Position numbers and translations under genes: made by a program | Assembly: GCF_010468565.1 (NCBI RefSeq) | Contig: NZ_WUEG01000011.1 | Location: 82,987-146,986 of the forward strand | DNA from: Allomuricauda sp. TY007 | Lineage (GTDB): Bacteria; Bacteroidota; Bacteroidia; Flavobacteriales; Flavobacteriaceae | DNA: 64,000 nt | Direction: 5' to 3' | The notes under the pieces: generated by a model | The model's input: only the letters and a program-made list of their open reading frames with translations | Databases searched by the model: none | What the model was told of the DNA's origin: nothing | In this document: in pieces, positions 18,129-28,158 of the stretch | Layout: every line of letters begins with the position of its first letter | Position numbering within the stretch: the stretch's first letter is position 1

Positions 18129-19376
18129 TTAATTGAGTCCTATTTGGCTGATGAGCCTGATACCATCATTAAGGTATTCATATTGATATAATATTTCGTC
18201 CCCAACCATAATCAAATGGTTTTCCGTGGGAATCACATCAAACGTAACAATATCTTTAAAATGGTTTAACTCTTTTATATCGTTCACATCTGTTTTATCG
18301 AACACCTTAAGCCCCGAATCTCCATCACAAACAAAAAGTTTTTCTTCCTTAATGCCCAGACCATAAGGGCCATCCATTGGGTATGAAACGACCAGTTCCG
18401 GACTTTCTATATTGGATATATCAACAATGAACAATCCACTCTCCGTGGCTCCACACCAATTTCCCCCGCGTAGCGTGACATAGGCATAATCTCCATCCAC
18501 TACAACAGGGTCGCAGGCCGTGCCATGTTCAAATTCGGAAACTTTGCTCGGTGCGGCAGGATTGGCAATATCATATATATACATACCCCGCATACTGCCC
18601 AAGAAAAGGTAATTGCCATTATAAAAAATCGTCTCAATATCGAAACCTGCATATACATCTTCAAGAGCCTGGGGATTGTCCAAATCGGATATATTGAACA
18701 CATTTATATTATGGCTGTCCACGGCATACAAATAATCCTCCACAATTTTGAACCTTGCCAATGAACCTCCTTGGCCTGTTTCTCCATTGGTAGATTCGGC
18801 GAAAGCTGTATCGTTAAAAACGCCCCCATTGTCCTTTTCAACTTCAGAGACCAACCTTCGCTCTGTTATGGTCTGCCAACCCACAACAATCTCTGTTTCG
18901 TGATCATAAATTGCACCTTCCACAATGTCTGCCTCAAAAGGAAAGAAAATGTTGCTCTGCAATACGTTTTCCAATCGGTTCACCTGTTCAATGTTTTTGA
19001 TATCGGAAATATCAATGACCACCAAATCCGTTAGACTGTCGGCAAACAAGTAATTATCCTTTACCGAAACATCCACATTTCCCGGAATCTGAATAAATGC
19101 AACTTTTACAGGTTGGCTTGGATTGCTATTGTTGATAACGTGCACCCCTTTGTACTTGTCGTTGATGAAGATATAATCCTTGTAGGCGTATACCTTTCCA
19201 GATTCGTTGATGGGTCGTGGGGCAATAATGTCAACCCCGGCAGCAAATTCGGTTTTGCTCATCACCATGGGCCGGGCAACGAGGTACTCGGCATATTCAT
19301 CACTGGAATCGTCATTGGTACATGACAAAAACAGTAGCATGGTCAAAAAAGGCAACAAGAGGATTTTCTTTTTCAT
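18129..19376 (-). CDS. LVIVD-repeat lipoprotein
   Basis: Exported lipoprotein of 415 residues starting MKKKILLLPFLTMLLFLSC, with the lipobox Cys at about 19 and NDDSSDE after it. The body is a chain of beta-propeller-like repeats of the LVIVD type, for example YKGVHVINNSNPSQPVKVAF, DLVVIDISDIKNIEQV, NINVFNISDLDNPQALEDV, GMYIYDIANPAAPSKVSEF, SGLFIVDISNIESPELVVSY and GLKVFDKTDVNDIKEL. Such proteins are common surface or periplasmic lipoproteins of Bacteroidota with unknown ligands. The start at 19376 is preferred because an upstream TTG-type start would add seven residues in front of the signal. The membrane protein gene upstream is 66 bp away on the same strand. Confidence 0.85.
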   Translation of the reverse strand: MKKKILLLPFLTMLLFLSCTNDDSSDEYAEYLVARPMVMSKTEFAAGVDIIAPRPINESGKVYAYKDYIFINDKYKGVHVINNSNPSQPVKVAFIQIPGNVDVSVKDNYLFADSLTDLVVIDISDIKNIEQVNRLENVLQSNIFFPFEADIVEGAIYDHETEIVVGWQTITERRLVSEVEKDNGGVFNDTAFAESTNGETGQGGSLARFKIVEDYLYAVDSHNINVFNISDLDNPQALEDVYAGFDIETIFYNGNYLFLGSMRGMYIYDIANPAAPSKVSEFEHGTACDPVVVDGDYAYVTLRGGNWCGATESGLFIVDISNIESPELVVSYPMDGPYGLGIKEEKLFVCDGDSGLKVFDKTDVNDIKELNHFKDIVTFDVIPTENHLIMVGDEILYQYEYLNDGIRLISQIGLN

Positions 19377-19442
19377 AACAGCATGTATTTTACACACTTA
19401 GACGAAAATTATTGGACAAAGTTGCGCCAAAATCCATTAAAA

Positions 19443-20171
19443 TCACACATCCATAGAAATTCCAATGGCATCTTTATAAATAAAGTAGATAGGTATTTTA
19501 CTGAACATGGCCGTAAACAGAACTCCCACCAAGCAAAGGATCACACCGAGTTGCGACACCAATCCAGCCACGATGACCAGAAGAAATATCATCAACCAGT
19601 TTTTATTGCCCAATGCAAAACCCGCTTTCACAATTTCCAAAGCGGTGAGCTCTTTGTCAAAAGCAAAAAAGGCAGGAAACAAAGACATGGGCACCATCAA
19701 ATAAATAATTCCCAAACCACAGGTCAATAATCCCAATAAGGACAAGCCCGTCATTATCAAAGAGAGAATCAACGCCTTGATCAAATATTCTTTTTTGAAA
19801 TAGTAGAAATAATCGTCCTTTCCGGATTCATTGAGATCATACTTTCTGCAAATCCGTAAAAACGCGGCGTTCAAACAAATACTTACCGTCATAACACACA
19901 CGGAAAAAATAGGCATGAACAACGACATCAATCCCGCAAATGCAGGCGGCATCTCTTGTTCATCAAAGGCATTGGGATCGCTTATGCCCATAGCGATCAT
20001 GGGCAGGTAAATCAATAAATAAAAAGGCAAAATGCTCACAAAGGTCAATATCAAGGTCAAAAAACCTTGTAGCCATACTTTTTTGAAAAGCTCCACAGAA
20101 TTATTGAACACAGTTCCAAACTCTACGGGCGCACTCTGTTTGATTCTTTCGGAAAGGTTGATGAAATTCAT
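19443..20171 (-). CDS. Integral membrane protein of unknown function
   Basis: Protein of 242 residues with about five or six membrane segments (roughly 33-55, 78-100, 130-155, 160-175, 190-225). It starts MNFINLSERIKQSAPVEFGTVFNNSVELFKKVW, a soluble amphipathic lead common in beta-subunit-like DUF4013/glycerophosphoryl-phosphodiesterase-membrane-domain proteins. The pattern GLGIIYLMVPMSLFPAFFAFD is similar in style to that group. No catalytic motif is seen. It is divergent from miaB and may be cotranscribed with the LVIVD lipoprotein. Confidence 0.6.
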   Translation of the reverse strand: MNFINLSERIKQSAPVEFGTVFNNSVELFKKVWLQGFLTLILTFVSILPFYLLIYLPMIAMGISDPNAFDEQEMPPAFAGLMSLFMPIFSVCVMTVSICLNAAFLRICRKYDLNESGKDDYFYYFKKEYLIKALILSLIMTGLSLLGLLTCGLGIIYLMVPMSLFPAFFAFDKELTALEIVKAGFALGNKNWLMIFLLVIVAGLVSQLGVILCLVGVLFTAMFSKIPIYFIYKDAIGISMDV

Positions 20172-20254
20172 TGTTTAGTTATAGGTTTTATTGCTAGTTT
20201 GAAGGTAACACTAACAGGGGATATCGCAATATATTATTAAAAAATACTGCCAAA

Positions 20255-20286
20255 TTGTCACTAAACTGTAATAAGCATTATCTTTG
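20255..20286 (+). promoter_or_regulatory. Candidate promoter of the miaB operon
   Basis: TTG (20255-20257), a 21-bp spacer and TATCTTTG (20279-20286) fit the Bacteroidota consensus well. The ATG at 20305 lies 19 bp past the box. An upstream in-frame TTG codon at 20284 lies inside the box, which rules it out as a start if this promoter is used. Confidence 0.65.
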
Positions 20287-20304
20287 CACCCCATTGAAAC
20301 ATTT

Positions 20305-21759
20305 ATGATAGAGGAAAAAAGCGTGGAAAAGATAATAGATGAAAGCCAACAGGGAAGCACCCTATCACTGGAAAACAACGAAAAGAACGGCCGAAAGCTT
20401 TATATTGAAAGCTACGGTTGCCAGATGAACTTTTCCGATAGCGAGATTGTGGCGTCCATTTTGGCCAAGGAAGGTTTCAACACTACCCAAAACTTGGACG
20501 ATGCCGATTTGGTCCTGGTAAACACCTGTTCCATTCGGGAAAAAGCCGAACAAACCGTTCGCAAGCGTTTGGAGAAGTTCAATGCCGTAAAAAGAACCAA
20601 ACCAAATATGAAAGTCGGGGTCTTGGGCTGCATGGCGGAACGCTTGAAAAGCAAGTTCTTGGAAGAGGAAAAAATCGTGGATATGGTTGTGGGACCCGAT
20701 GCCTACAAAGACCTTCCCAATCTAATCCAAGAAATTGACGAAGGTAGGAATGCGGTAAACGTCATCCTATCCAAAGATGAGACCTACGGCGATGTGGCAC
20801 CCGTTCGATTGAACACCAACGGTGTCTCTGCTTTTGTTTCCATTACACGTGGCTGCGACAACATGTGCACGTTCTGTGTAGTGCCTTTTACCAGAGGAAG
20901 GGAACGTAGTCGTGACCCACAATCCATTTTAGAGGAAGTGAACGACCTTTGGGAAAGAGGATTCAAGGAAATTACCCTTTTGGGCCAGAATGTGGACAGC
21001 TACCTTTGGTATGGTGGTGGATTGAAAAAGGATTTCGACAAGGCTACGGACATGCAAAAAGCCACTTCCGTAAACTTTGCAGGGTTGTTGGAACTTGTGG
21101 CACAGGCACAGCCAAAGATGCGTATCCGTTTTTCCACATCCAACCCACAGGATATGACTTTGGACGTGATCGAGACCATGGCAAAATACAGAAATATCTG
21201 CAAGTACATTCACTTGCCCGTGCAAAGTGGAAGCAACCGTATTCTAAAAGCCATGAACCGTCTGCACACTCGTGAGGAGTATTTTGAATTGATTGATAAC
21301 ATCAAAAAAATAATCCCTGATTGCGCCATCAGTCAAGATATGATAACCGGGTTCCCTACGGAAACGGAAGAAGACCATCAGGACACCTTGAGTTTGATGG
21401 AATACGTGAAGTACGATTTTGGTTTTATGTTCGCTTATTCCGAAAGACCCGGAACTTTGGCCGAACGTAAAATGGAGGACGATATTCCCGAGACCATCAA
21501 AAAAAGACGTCTTACGGAGATCATCGAACTGCAGCAAAAGCATAGCCATTATCGCACGCAAGAGCATTTGGGCAAGATCGAGGAAGTGCTCATCGAGGGA
21601 ACTTCCAAAAAATCGGACGCCCACTGGATGGGACGAAACTCCCAGAATACCGTTGTGGTTTTTCCAAAGGAAAATTATAAAGTAGGGGATTTTGTCAACG
21701 TCAAAATCAACGAATGTACCTCCGCTACCCTTATCGGTGAGGCAGTAGGTTTAAGCTAA
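20305..21759 (+). CDS. miaB: tRNA-2-methylthio-N6-dimethylallyladenosine synthase MiaB
   Basis: Radical SAM methylthiotransferase that adds the methylthio group to i6A37 of tRNA, 484 residues. The N-terminal cluster cysteines are C39 ([13 protein letters not shown]), C75 ([12 protein letters not shown]) and C109 ([11 protein letters not shown]). The radical SAM triad CxxxCxxC is at 184-191 ([17 protein letters not shown]). A C-terminal TRAM domain ([19 protein letters not shown]...GDFVNVKI) binds tRNA. It heads a plus-strand run that continues through the KilA-N gene to secG. The family call is unambiguous. Confidence 0.97.
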   Translation: MIEEKSVEKIIDESQQGSTLSLENNEKNGRKLYIESYGCQMNFSDSEIVASILAKEGFNTTQNLDDADLVLVNTCSIREKAEQTVRKRLEKFNAVKRTKPNMKVGVLGCMAERLKSKFLEEEKIVDMVVGPDAYKDLPNLIQEIDEGRNAVNVILSKDETYGDVAPVRLNTNGVSAFVSITRGCDNMCTFCVVPFTRGRERSRDPQSILEEVNDLWERGFKEITLLGQNVDSYLWYGGGLKKDFDKATDMQKATSVNFAGLLELVAQAQPKMRIRFSTSNPQDMTLDVIETMAKYRNICKYIHLPVQSGSNRILKAMNRLHTREEYFELIDNIKKIIPDCAISQDMITGFPTETEEDHQDTLSLMEYVKYDFGFMFAYSERPGTLAERKMEDDIPETIKKRRLTEIIELQQKHSHYRTQEHLGKIEEVLIEGTSKKSDAHWMGRNSQNTVVVFPKENYKVGDFVNVKINECTSATLIGEAVGLS

Positions 21760-21768
21760 GTGAAAAAC

Positions 21769-22593
21769 ATGCCGAAAAGCAAAAAAATAAACGTTAAGGG
21801 AATTGATATTGTATTGTACGAGCAAAACAATAACGATTTTATTTCCCTAACCGATATCGCCCGGCACAAAGACCCCCATCATACCGACGACATTATTAAA
21901 AACTGGATGAGGAATCGAAATACGATTGAGCTTTTGGGCTTTTGGGAAAGTATTTATAACCCCAATTTTAAACCCGTCGAATTCGACGGGTTTAAAAAGC
22001 AAGCAGGGCTTAACAGTTTTGTAATGACCCCAAAACGTTGGATTGAAAACACGAATGCAATTGGCATTGTTTCAAAGGCCGGAAGGTATGGCGGTACCTT
22101 TGCCCATAAAGATATAGCTTTGGAATTTGCTTCTTGGATTTCCATAGAGTTTAAGCTCTATGTCATCAAAGAATTTCAACGCTTGAAAGATGATGAAAAC
22201 AATCGCCTAAAATTAGAATGGGACCTACAGCGGGCCATTTCCAAAATCAATTATCAAATCCACACAGATGCAATAAAGGAAAACCTGGTTCCAAAAGAAA
22301 TTACCAAGAAGCAAGCCAATTTTGTATATGCCACTGAGGCCGATTTACTCAATACCGCTCTTTTTGGAACAACTGCAAAGGAATGGAGACAAGAAAACCC
22401 TAACAAAAAAGGAAATATACGAGATTTTGCCACTTTGGAACAATTGGTCGTTTTAAGCAACATCGAAAGTATTAACGCTTTACTTATTGAGCAAAACCTT
22501 CCTCAGAGCGAAAGACTGATCCAACTCAATAAAGTTGCAATTACCCAAATGAAATCCTTAACTGAAAATACCACTATCAAAAAATTAAGATAA
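21769..22593 (+). CDS. KilA-N domain protein
   Basis: Protein of 274 residues. The N-terminal KilA-N region (about 10-140) includes NNDFISLTDIARHKD, IIKNWMRNRNTIELLGFWE, WIENTNAIGIVSKAGRYGG and AHKDIALEFASWISIEFKLYVI. A helical C-terminal domain follows (about 145-260). KilA-N is a DNA-binding module typical of phages and large DNA viruses and spread as stand-alone genes in bacteria; the function of these bacterial versions is not established. ATG 21769 is chosen over a GTG three codons upstream. The gene sits 9 bp after miaB and 14 bp before the sigma-54 activator, so it is embedded in a housekeeping operon. Its sequence is more A/T-rich than its neighbours, suggesting transfer, and it contains a 32-bp perfect palindrome. 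Confidence 0.85.
   Translation: MPKSKKINVKGIDIVLYEQNNNDFISLTDIARHKDPHHTDDIIKNWMRNRNTIELLGFWESIYNPNFKPVEFDGFKKQAGLNSFVMTPKRWIENTNAIGIVSKAGRYGGTFAHKDIALEFASWISIEFKLYVIKEFQRLKDDENNRLKLEWDLQRAISKINYQIHTDAIKENLVPKEITKKQANFVYATEADLLNTALFGTTAKEWRQENPNKKGNIRDFATLEQLVVLSNIESINALLIEQNLPQSERLIQLNKVAITQMKSLTENTTIKKLR
21966..21997. repeat. 32-bp perfect palindrome inside the KilA-N gene
   Basis: The arm TTTTAAACCCGTCGAA (21966-21981) is followed directly by its exact reverse complement (21982-21997). It has no loop spacer and contains a central EcoRI-type GAATTC. In frame it encodes FKPVEFDGFK (codons 67-76), which fits the expected protein pattern, so it is not an inserted element. It could form a cruciform or an RNA hairpin, or serve as a two-fold symmetric binding site. 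Confidence 0.9.
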
Positions 22594-22607
22594 GTTCACT
22601 TAACCCT

Positions 22608-23888
22608 ATGGAATCAGTCCAAAGCATAAAACAACGGTTCGAGATCATCGGGAACGATGTGAAACTCAACCGCGCCATAGAAAAGGCCATACAAGTAGCT
22701 CCGACCGATATTTCGGTATTGGTAACAGGTGAAAGCGGTGTGGGAAAGGAATCCATTCCCAAGATCATTCACTCGCTTTCCCATCGCAAGCACGCCAAGT
22801 ACATTGCGGTTAACTGCGGTGCCATCCCCGAGGGAACTATTGACAGTGAACTCTTCGGGCATGAAAAAGGTGCCTTTACCGGAGCCACCCAGACCCGTAG
22901 TGGTTATTTTGAGGTAGCCGATGGTGGCACCATATTTTTAGACGAGGTTGGCGAACTTCCATTGACCACCCAAGTTCGATTGCTTCGGGTCTTGGAAAAT
23001 GGCGAGTTTCTTAAAGTGGGGTCTTCACAGGTACAAAAAACCGATGTTAGGATTGTGGCAGCGACCAACATCAATATGTTCGAGGCCATAAAGAAGGAAA
23101 AATTCAGGGAAGACCTCTATTATAGATTGAGTACGGTTGAAATCAATCTGCCACCGCTTCGTGACAGACGGGAAGACATCCATTTATTGTTCCGAAAATT
23201 TGCATCCGATTTTGGACAGAAGTATAAAATGCCCACGATCCGACTGGAAGATGATGCCATAAATCTTCTTTTAAAATATCGTTGGCCCGGAAACATTCGC
23301 CAATTACGGAACATTGCAGAACAAATTTCCGTACTGGAAGAAGACCGAAACATTTCGGCCGCAACCTTTAAAAGTTACTTGCCCGATTCGAGCGGTTCCA
23401 ATTTGCCAGCCGTTGTGGAACAAGCCAAAAAAGAAGGGGACTTTAGTAACGAACGCGAAATCCTGTACAAAGTCCTCTTTGACATGAAGAGCGATCTGAA
23501 CGATCTTAAAAAATTGACCCTGGAACTTCTTAAGGACGATGATTCCAACAAAGTACAACGAGAAAATGAGGGATTGATCCGTAAAATATATGGCAATGAA
23601 GGGCAGGAAGAAGATATAGAACACGAAGAGACCCCTGCTGAGCTATTGCATTTGCCCGAGCCCGTTTTGGAACCAACGGCACCCGTCCCATCGCAACAAC
23701 CTCCTGAGGACAAGTATCATTTTGCTGAAGAAATTGAAGAGGAAGAAACCCTATCTTTACAAGAAAAAGAAATCGAGCTGATCAAAAAATCCTTGGAGCG
23801 AAACAAGGGAAAACGTAAGGCCGCAGCTGCCGAGCTTGGTATTTCGGAAAGAACGCTCTACAGAAAAATAAAGCAGTACGATCTATAA
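22608..23888 (+). CDS. Sigma-54-interacting transcriptional activator without receiver domain
   Basis: AAA+ enhancer-binding protein of 426 residues. The ATPase begins almost at the N-terminus: Walker A GESGVGKE at 41-48, the sigma-54 contact loop GAFTGA at 88-93, and Walker B GGTIFLDE at 106-113, followed by the REDLYYRLSTVEINLPPLRDR and WPGNIRQLRN elements. A Glu/Pro-rich linker of about 120 residues (TPAELLHLPEPVLEPTAPVP) leads to a C-terminal Fis-type helix-turn-helix (KRKAAAAELGISERTLYRKI). There is no response-receiver or GAF domain, so its signal input is unknown. It is placed in front of lptE and secG, an arrangement common in flavobacteria. Its targets are unknown. Confidence 0.93.
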   Translation: MESVQSIKQRFEIIGNDVKLNRAIEKAIQVAPTDISVLVTGESGVGKESIPKIIHSLSHRKHAKYIAVNCGAIPEGTIDSELFGHEKGAFTGATQTRSGYFEVADGGTIFLDEVGELPLTTQVRLLRVLENGEFLKVGSSQVQKTDVRIVAATNINMFEAIKKEKFREDLYYRLSTVEINLPPLRDRREDIHLLFRKFASDFGQKYKMPTIRLEDDAINLLLKYRWPGNIRQLRNIAEQISVLEEDRNISAATFKSYLPDSSGSNLPAVVEQAKKEGDFSNEREILYKVLFDMKSDLNDLKKLTLELLKDDDSNKVQRENEGLIRKIYGNEGQEEDIEHEETPAELLHLPEPVLEPTAPVPSQQPPEDKYHFAEEIEEEETLSLQEKEIELIKKSLERNKGKRKAAAAELGISERTLYRKIKQYDL

Positions 23889-23912
23889 TCAAGATCAAAA
23901 AGTCTGAAAACA

Positions 23913-24434
23913 ATGATGAAAAAACATAGTGTAAAGGTTGGATTGCTTGGACTCGTCCTTTTTTTACAGAGTTGCGGAGCCTATAACTTCTCCGGTGCCG
24001 ATATTGGAACTGCGGAAAGTTTCCAAGTAAATTTTTTCCAGAATTACGCGGATCAAACACCCGGTTCAGTTATTGTACCGGGATTAGGCAGGGATTTTAC
24101 CTTGGCGCTGCAAGACATGATCAATAATCTTACCAGCCTATCCCTAACCGGAAGTAATGGCGATTTATTATACGAAGGGGAAATCGTGGAATATAAGGTT
24201 GTGCCCATGACGGCCACGGCCGACCAGCGTACTGCACAGAACCGATTGACCATGAGCGTGAATGTTCGGTTTTACAACACAACTAAGGAAGATGCCGATT
24301 TTGAAAAGAGGTTTTCCTTTTTTTACGATTTTGATGCCGCAGCTCCGTTACCATCAGTACAAGCAGCGGCCCATGAAGAAATTTTTGAACGACTTACCCA
24401 GGATATTTTTAATGCATCCTTGGGAAATTGGTAA
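23913..24434 (+). CDS. lptE: LPS assembly lipoprotein LptE
   Basis: Outer membrane lipoprotein of 173 residues that plugs LptD for lipopolysaccharide export. The signal ends at FLQSC (Cys21), followed by GAYNFSGADIG, which is the typical Bacteroidota LptE opening. The rest is a small alpha/beta domain with FQVNFFQNYADQTPG, DLLYEGEIVEYKVVPM and RLTMSVNVRFYN. It lies 24 bp after the sigma-54 activator and 6 bp before the TPR protein. Primary identity to E. coli LptE is expected to be low; the call rests on the lineage pattern and position. Confidence 0.85.
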   Translation: MMKKHSVKVGLLGLVLFLQSCGAYNFSGADIGTAESFQVNFFQNYADQTPGSVIVPGLGRDFTLALQDMINNLTSLSLTGSNGDLLYEGEIVEYKVVPMTATADQRTAQNRLTMSVNVRFYNTTKEDADFEKRFSFFYDFDAAAPLPSVQAAAHEEIFERLTQDIFNASLGNW

Positions 24435-24440
24435 TAGTAT

Positions 24441-25358
24441 ATGAACGTTTCAGATTTTATACATATTCTTCAAAATTCGAATGCCATCCTATCTCCCAAA
24501 CAAACTAGGGAGTTGGAAGGCATTATTGAGGAATACCCTTATTTTCAGGCTGCTCGTGCCTTGCATTTAAAGGGACTTAAAAATCTGGATAGCTACAAAT
24601 ACAATAGTGCTTTAAAAGTAACCGCCGCCCACACAGCGGACAGGGATGTACTTTTTGATTATATCACTTCAAAAGAATTCATCCAGAACAATATTGCAGA
24701 TGCCATTGCCGGCAGGGGATCAAAACTGGAGGACCAAGAAGCCGTTTCGGAGGAAATACGGCCCAATCCAAATGCGGCGAGTATGCTTTCGGAATCCAAC
24801 GAACCTGCCCTGCCCCAAAATTTAAACGACGCAGAGCAAATTCTGAATCCAGAACTTTTCAAATCAAAAACCCCTGAAAAGCAAGCTGAAAAAGTTGAGG
24901 AAACCAAAAAGGAACCGAATACTGATTTAAATTTGGGCAAACCCATCCCGTTCACCAAAAAGGAAAAACACTCCTTTACCGAATGGCTTCAATTGACCTC
25001 AACCTCGGAAGAACCATCAGAAGAAAAGGAGAACAATGTAGACCATCAGGAAAAAAATGTGATGGACGAACTGGAGCGTAAAAAGAAATTTGAACTCCTG
25101 GATAAGTTTATCGAGAACAACCCCAAAATAGTTCCAAAGGAAAACAACCCAAAAGTCAATATAAAAGAGTCAACCAAAATCAACCAAAACGAGTTGATGA
25201 CAGAGACCTTGGCCAAGGTTTATCTTGAACAGAAAAAGTATAAAAAAGCCATTCAAGCGTTTAAAATATTGAGTTTGAAATATCCAGAAAAAAGTGGTTT
25301 CTTTGCAGATCAAATTCAGGCAGTGAAGAAACTGCAACAAGAAAAAGATAAGAAATGA
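24441..25358 (+). CDS. TPR-type protein of unknown function
   Basis: Protein of 305 residues without a signal peptide or membrane helix. The N-terminal third is helical (FIHILQNSNAILSPKQTREL; EEYPYFQAARALHLKGLKNL). The middle is long, charged and probably disordered (Glu/Lys/Pro-rich, about 100-230). The end has one TPR-like hairpin (LAKVYLEQKKYKKAIQAFKI). This position between lptE and secG is typical of flavobacterial genomes. It overlaps secG by 4 bp (ATGA), indicating translational coupling. No function is established. Confidence 0.7.
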   Translation: MNVSDFIHILQNSNAILSPKQTRELEGIIEEYPYFQAARALHLKGLKNLDSYKYNSALKVTAAHTADRDVLFDYITSKEFIQNNIADAIAGRGSKLEDQEAVSEEIRPNPNAASMLSESNEPALPQNLNDAEQILNPELFKSKTPEKQAEKVEETKKEPNTDLNLGKPIPFTKKEKHSFTEWLQLTSTSEEPSEEKENNVDHQEKNVMDELERKKKFELLDKFIENNPKIVPKENNPKVNIKESTKINQNELMTETLAKVYLEQKKYKKAIQAFKILSLKYPEKSGFFADQIQAVKKLQQEKDKK

Positions 25359-25717
25359 GCACGTTTTCAATTTTTTTGGTACTGATAATTATCGTGTGCC
25401 TTTTGTTGGTCTTGGTCATTATGGTCCAAAATCCTAAAGGAGGTGGATTGTCCTCATCCTTTGGAGGAAGCGGCAACCAAGTTGTTGGTGGTGTAAAGAA
25501 GACGGGGGACTTTTTGGATAAAAGTACTTGGACCCTTGCCACATTATTGATTGTTTTGATTTTGCTTTCCAATGTTTCCTTAAAAGGAAATTATAGCCAA
25601 GCAGATTCCAAACTACTTCAAGGCGACGATACGGAAATGCCAGAAACGGTTCCTGAGGAAGTACCAGAACAACTTCCACCAGCCGAAACCACAAGTCCAG
25701 TAGACACTATTGGATAA
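25355..25717 (+). CDS. secG: Preprotein translocase subunit SecG
   Basis: Small Sec translocon subunit of 120 residues. Two membrane helices (about 3-25 and 55-72) flank the conserved loop VMVQNPKGGGLSSSFGGSG and the segment KTGDFLDKSTWTLA. An acidic Pro-rich C-terminal tail (PETVPEEVPEQLPPAETTS) is seen in Bacteroidota SecG. It is the last gene before a strong terminator and starts within the stop of the TPR gene. Confidence 0.93.
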   Translation: MSTFSIFLVLIIIVCLLLVLVIMVQNPKGGGLSSSFGGSGNQVVGGVKKTGDFLDKSTWTLATLLIVLILLSNVSLKGNYSQADSKLLQGDDTEMPETVPEEVPEQLPPAETTSPVDTIG

Positions 25718-25737
25718 TACAGAGTGACAAAGCATAG

Positions 25738-25773
25738 AAAAATGCCAGCTTGAAATGACAAGCTGGCATTTTT
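25738..25773. terminator. Strong terminator between secG and groS
   Basis: A perfect 15-bp stem (AAAAATGCCAGCTTG and its complement) with the 6-nt loop AAATGA ends in a T-run on either strand. It closes the miaB-secG run and isolates groS-groL. Confidence 0.92.
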
Positions 25774-25863
25774 GTTTTCCATAATGTCAGTTTTTGTGCA
25801 TTGGCACAATTTCTGTCCTTTAGAATCAAGAATTTTTAAAACAAACACCTAAAAATTAAAAAT

Positions 25864-26142
25864 ATGGCTAAAGTAAATATCAAACCATTGGCAGACAGGG
25901 TTTTGATTGAGCCTCTACAGGCCGAGACCAAAACTGCCTCCGGTATCATCATTCCGGACACCGCTAAGGAAAAACCACAAAAAGGAACTGTTGTCGCCGT
26001 TGGCCCTGGAACCAAGGACGAAAAAGTTACCGTTAAAGAGGGTGATACCGTTCTTTATGGAAAATATGCCGGCACCGAGCTTAAGTTCGATGGTACCGAC
26101 TATTTGATGATGCGCGAAAGCGATATTTTGGCAATAGTGTAA
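25864..26142 (+). CDS. groS: Co-chaperonin GroES
   Basis: Lid of the GroEL folding chamber, 92 residues. [25 protein letters not shown] is the N-terminal beta strand and mobile loop start, and the roof loop and [21 protein letters not shown] complete the family pattern. It is followed by groL with a 101-bp gap that holds a palindromic repeat. No CIRCE operator (TTAGCACTC-N9-GAGTGCTAA) is visible upstream. Confidence 0.98.
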   Translation: MAKVNIKPLADRVLIEPLQAETKTASGIIIPDTAKEKPQKGTVVAVGPGTKDEKVTVKEGDTVLYGKYAGTELKFDGTDYLMMRESDILAIV

Positions 26143-26148
26143 CCAACA

Positions 26149-27878
<1,730 letters not shown>

Positions 27879-27903
27879 TCATCCCGTTCGGATTAAAAAT
27901 AGG

Positions 27904-27935
27904 AACGCCCCGATTTGCATCGGGGCGTTTTCTTT
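27904..27935 (+). terminator. Terminator after groL
   Basis: An 11-bp GC-rich stem (AACGCCCCGAT/ATCGGGGCGTT) with the tetraloop TTGC is followed by TTTTCTTTTTA. It lies 25 bp after the groL stop. Confidence 0.92.
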
Positions 27936-27976
27936 TTATCTAGTTGAACGGTTCTTCGTAAGAACCTAAAACCAAG

Positions 27977-28072
27977 TTACTTCTTCTTACCAGTAGCTTG
28001 GGCAGTCTTCTTGGCAACGGGCTTTACAGCTTTTGCAGGAGATGACTTTCCGTTTGACTTTGCTTGTTTCAT
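27977..28072 (-). CDS. 31-residue Lys/Ala-rich basic peptide
   Basis: A short open frame MKQAKSNGKSSPAKAVKPVA followed by KKTAQATGKKK (31 residues, 10 Lys, no acidic residue). It resembles histone-H1-like or nucleic-acid-binding basic tails. It stands alone between the groL terminator and the copper island. A small hairpin GGTTCTT-CGT-AAGAACC (27950-27966) follows its stop. No clear promoter is seen. It may be a real small protein, but the composition alone does not prove coding. Confidence 0.45.
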   Translation of the reverse strand: MKQAKSNGKSSPAKAVKPVAKKTAQATGKKK

Positions 28073-28158
28073 CGGTCAATAATTTAAAAACCGAAGTAAA
28101 TGTATTTCAGATTTGAATCCGTAGATTTTATTTGGCTAAACATTAACTAAAATAAAAA

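Noticed and set aside
25802..25817. TGGCAC followed by CTGT upstream of groS, like a sigma-54 -24/-12 promoter
   Set aside because: The spacing fits (GG-N10), but the -12 part is GT instead of GC and no TTGC is present; a chance match is as likely.
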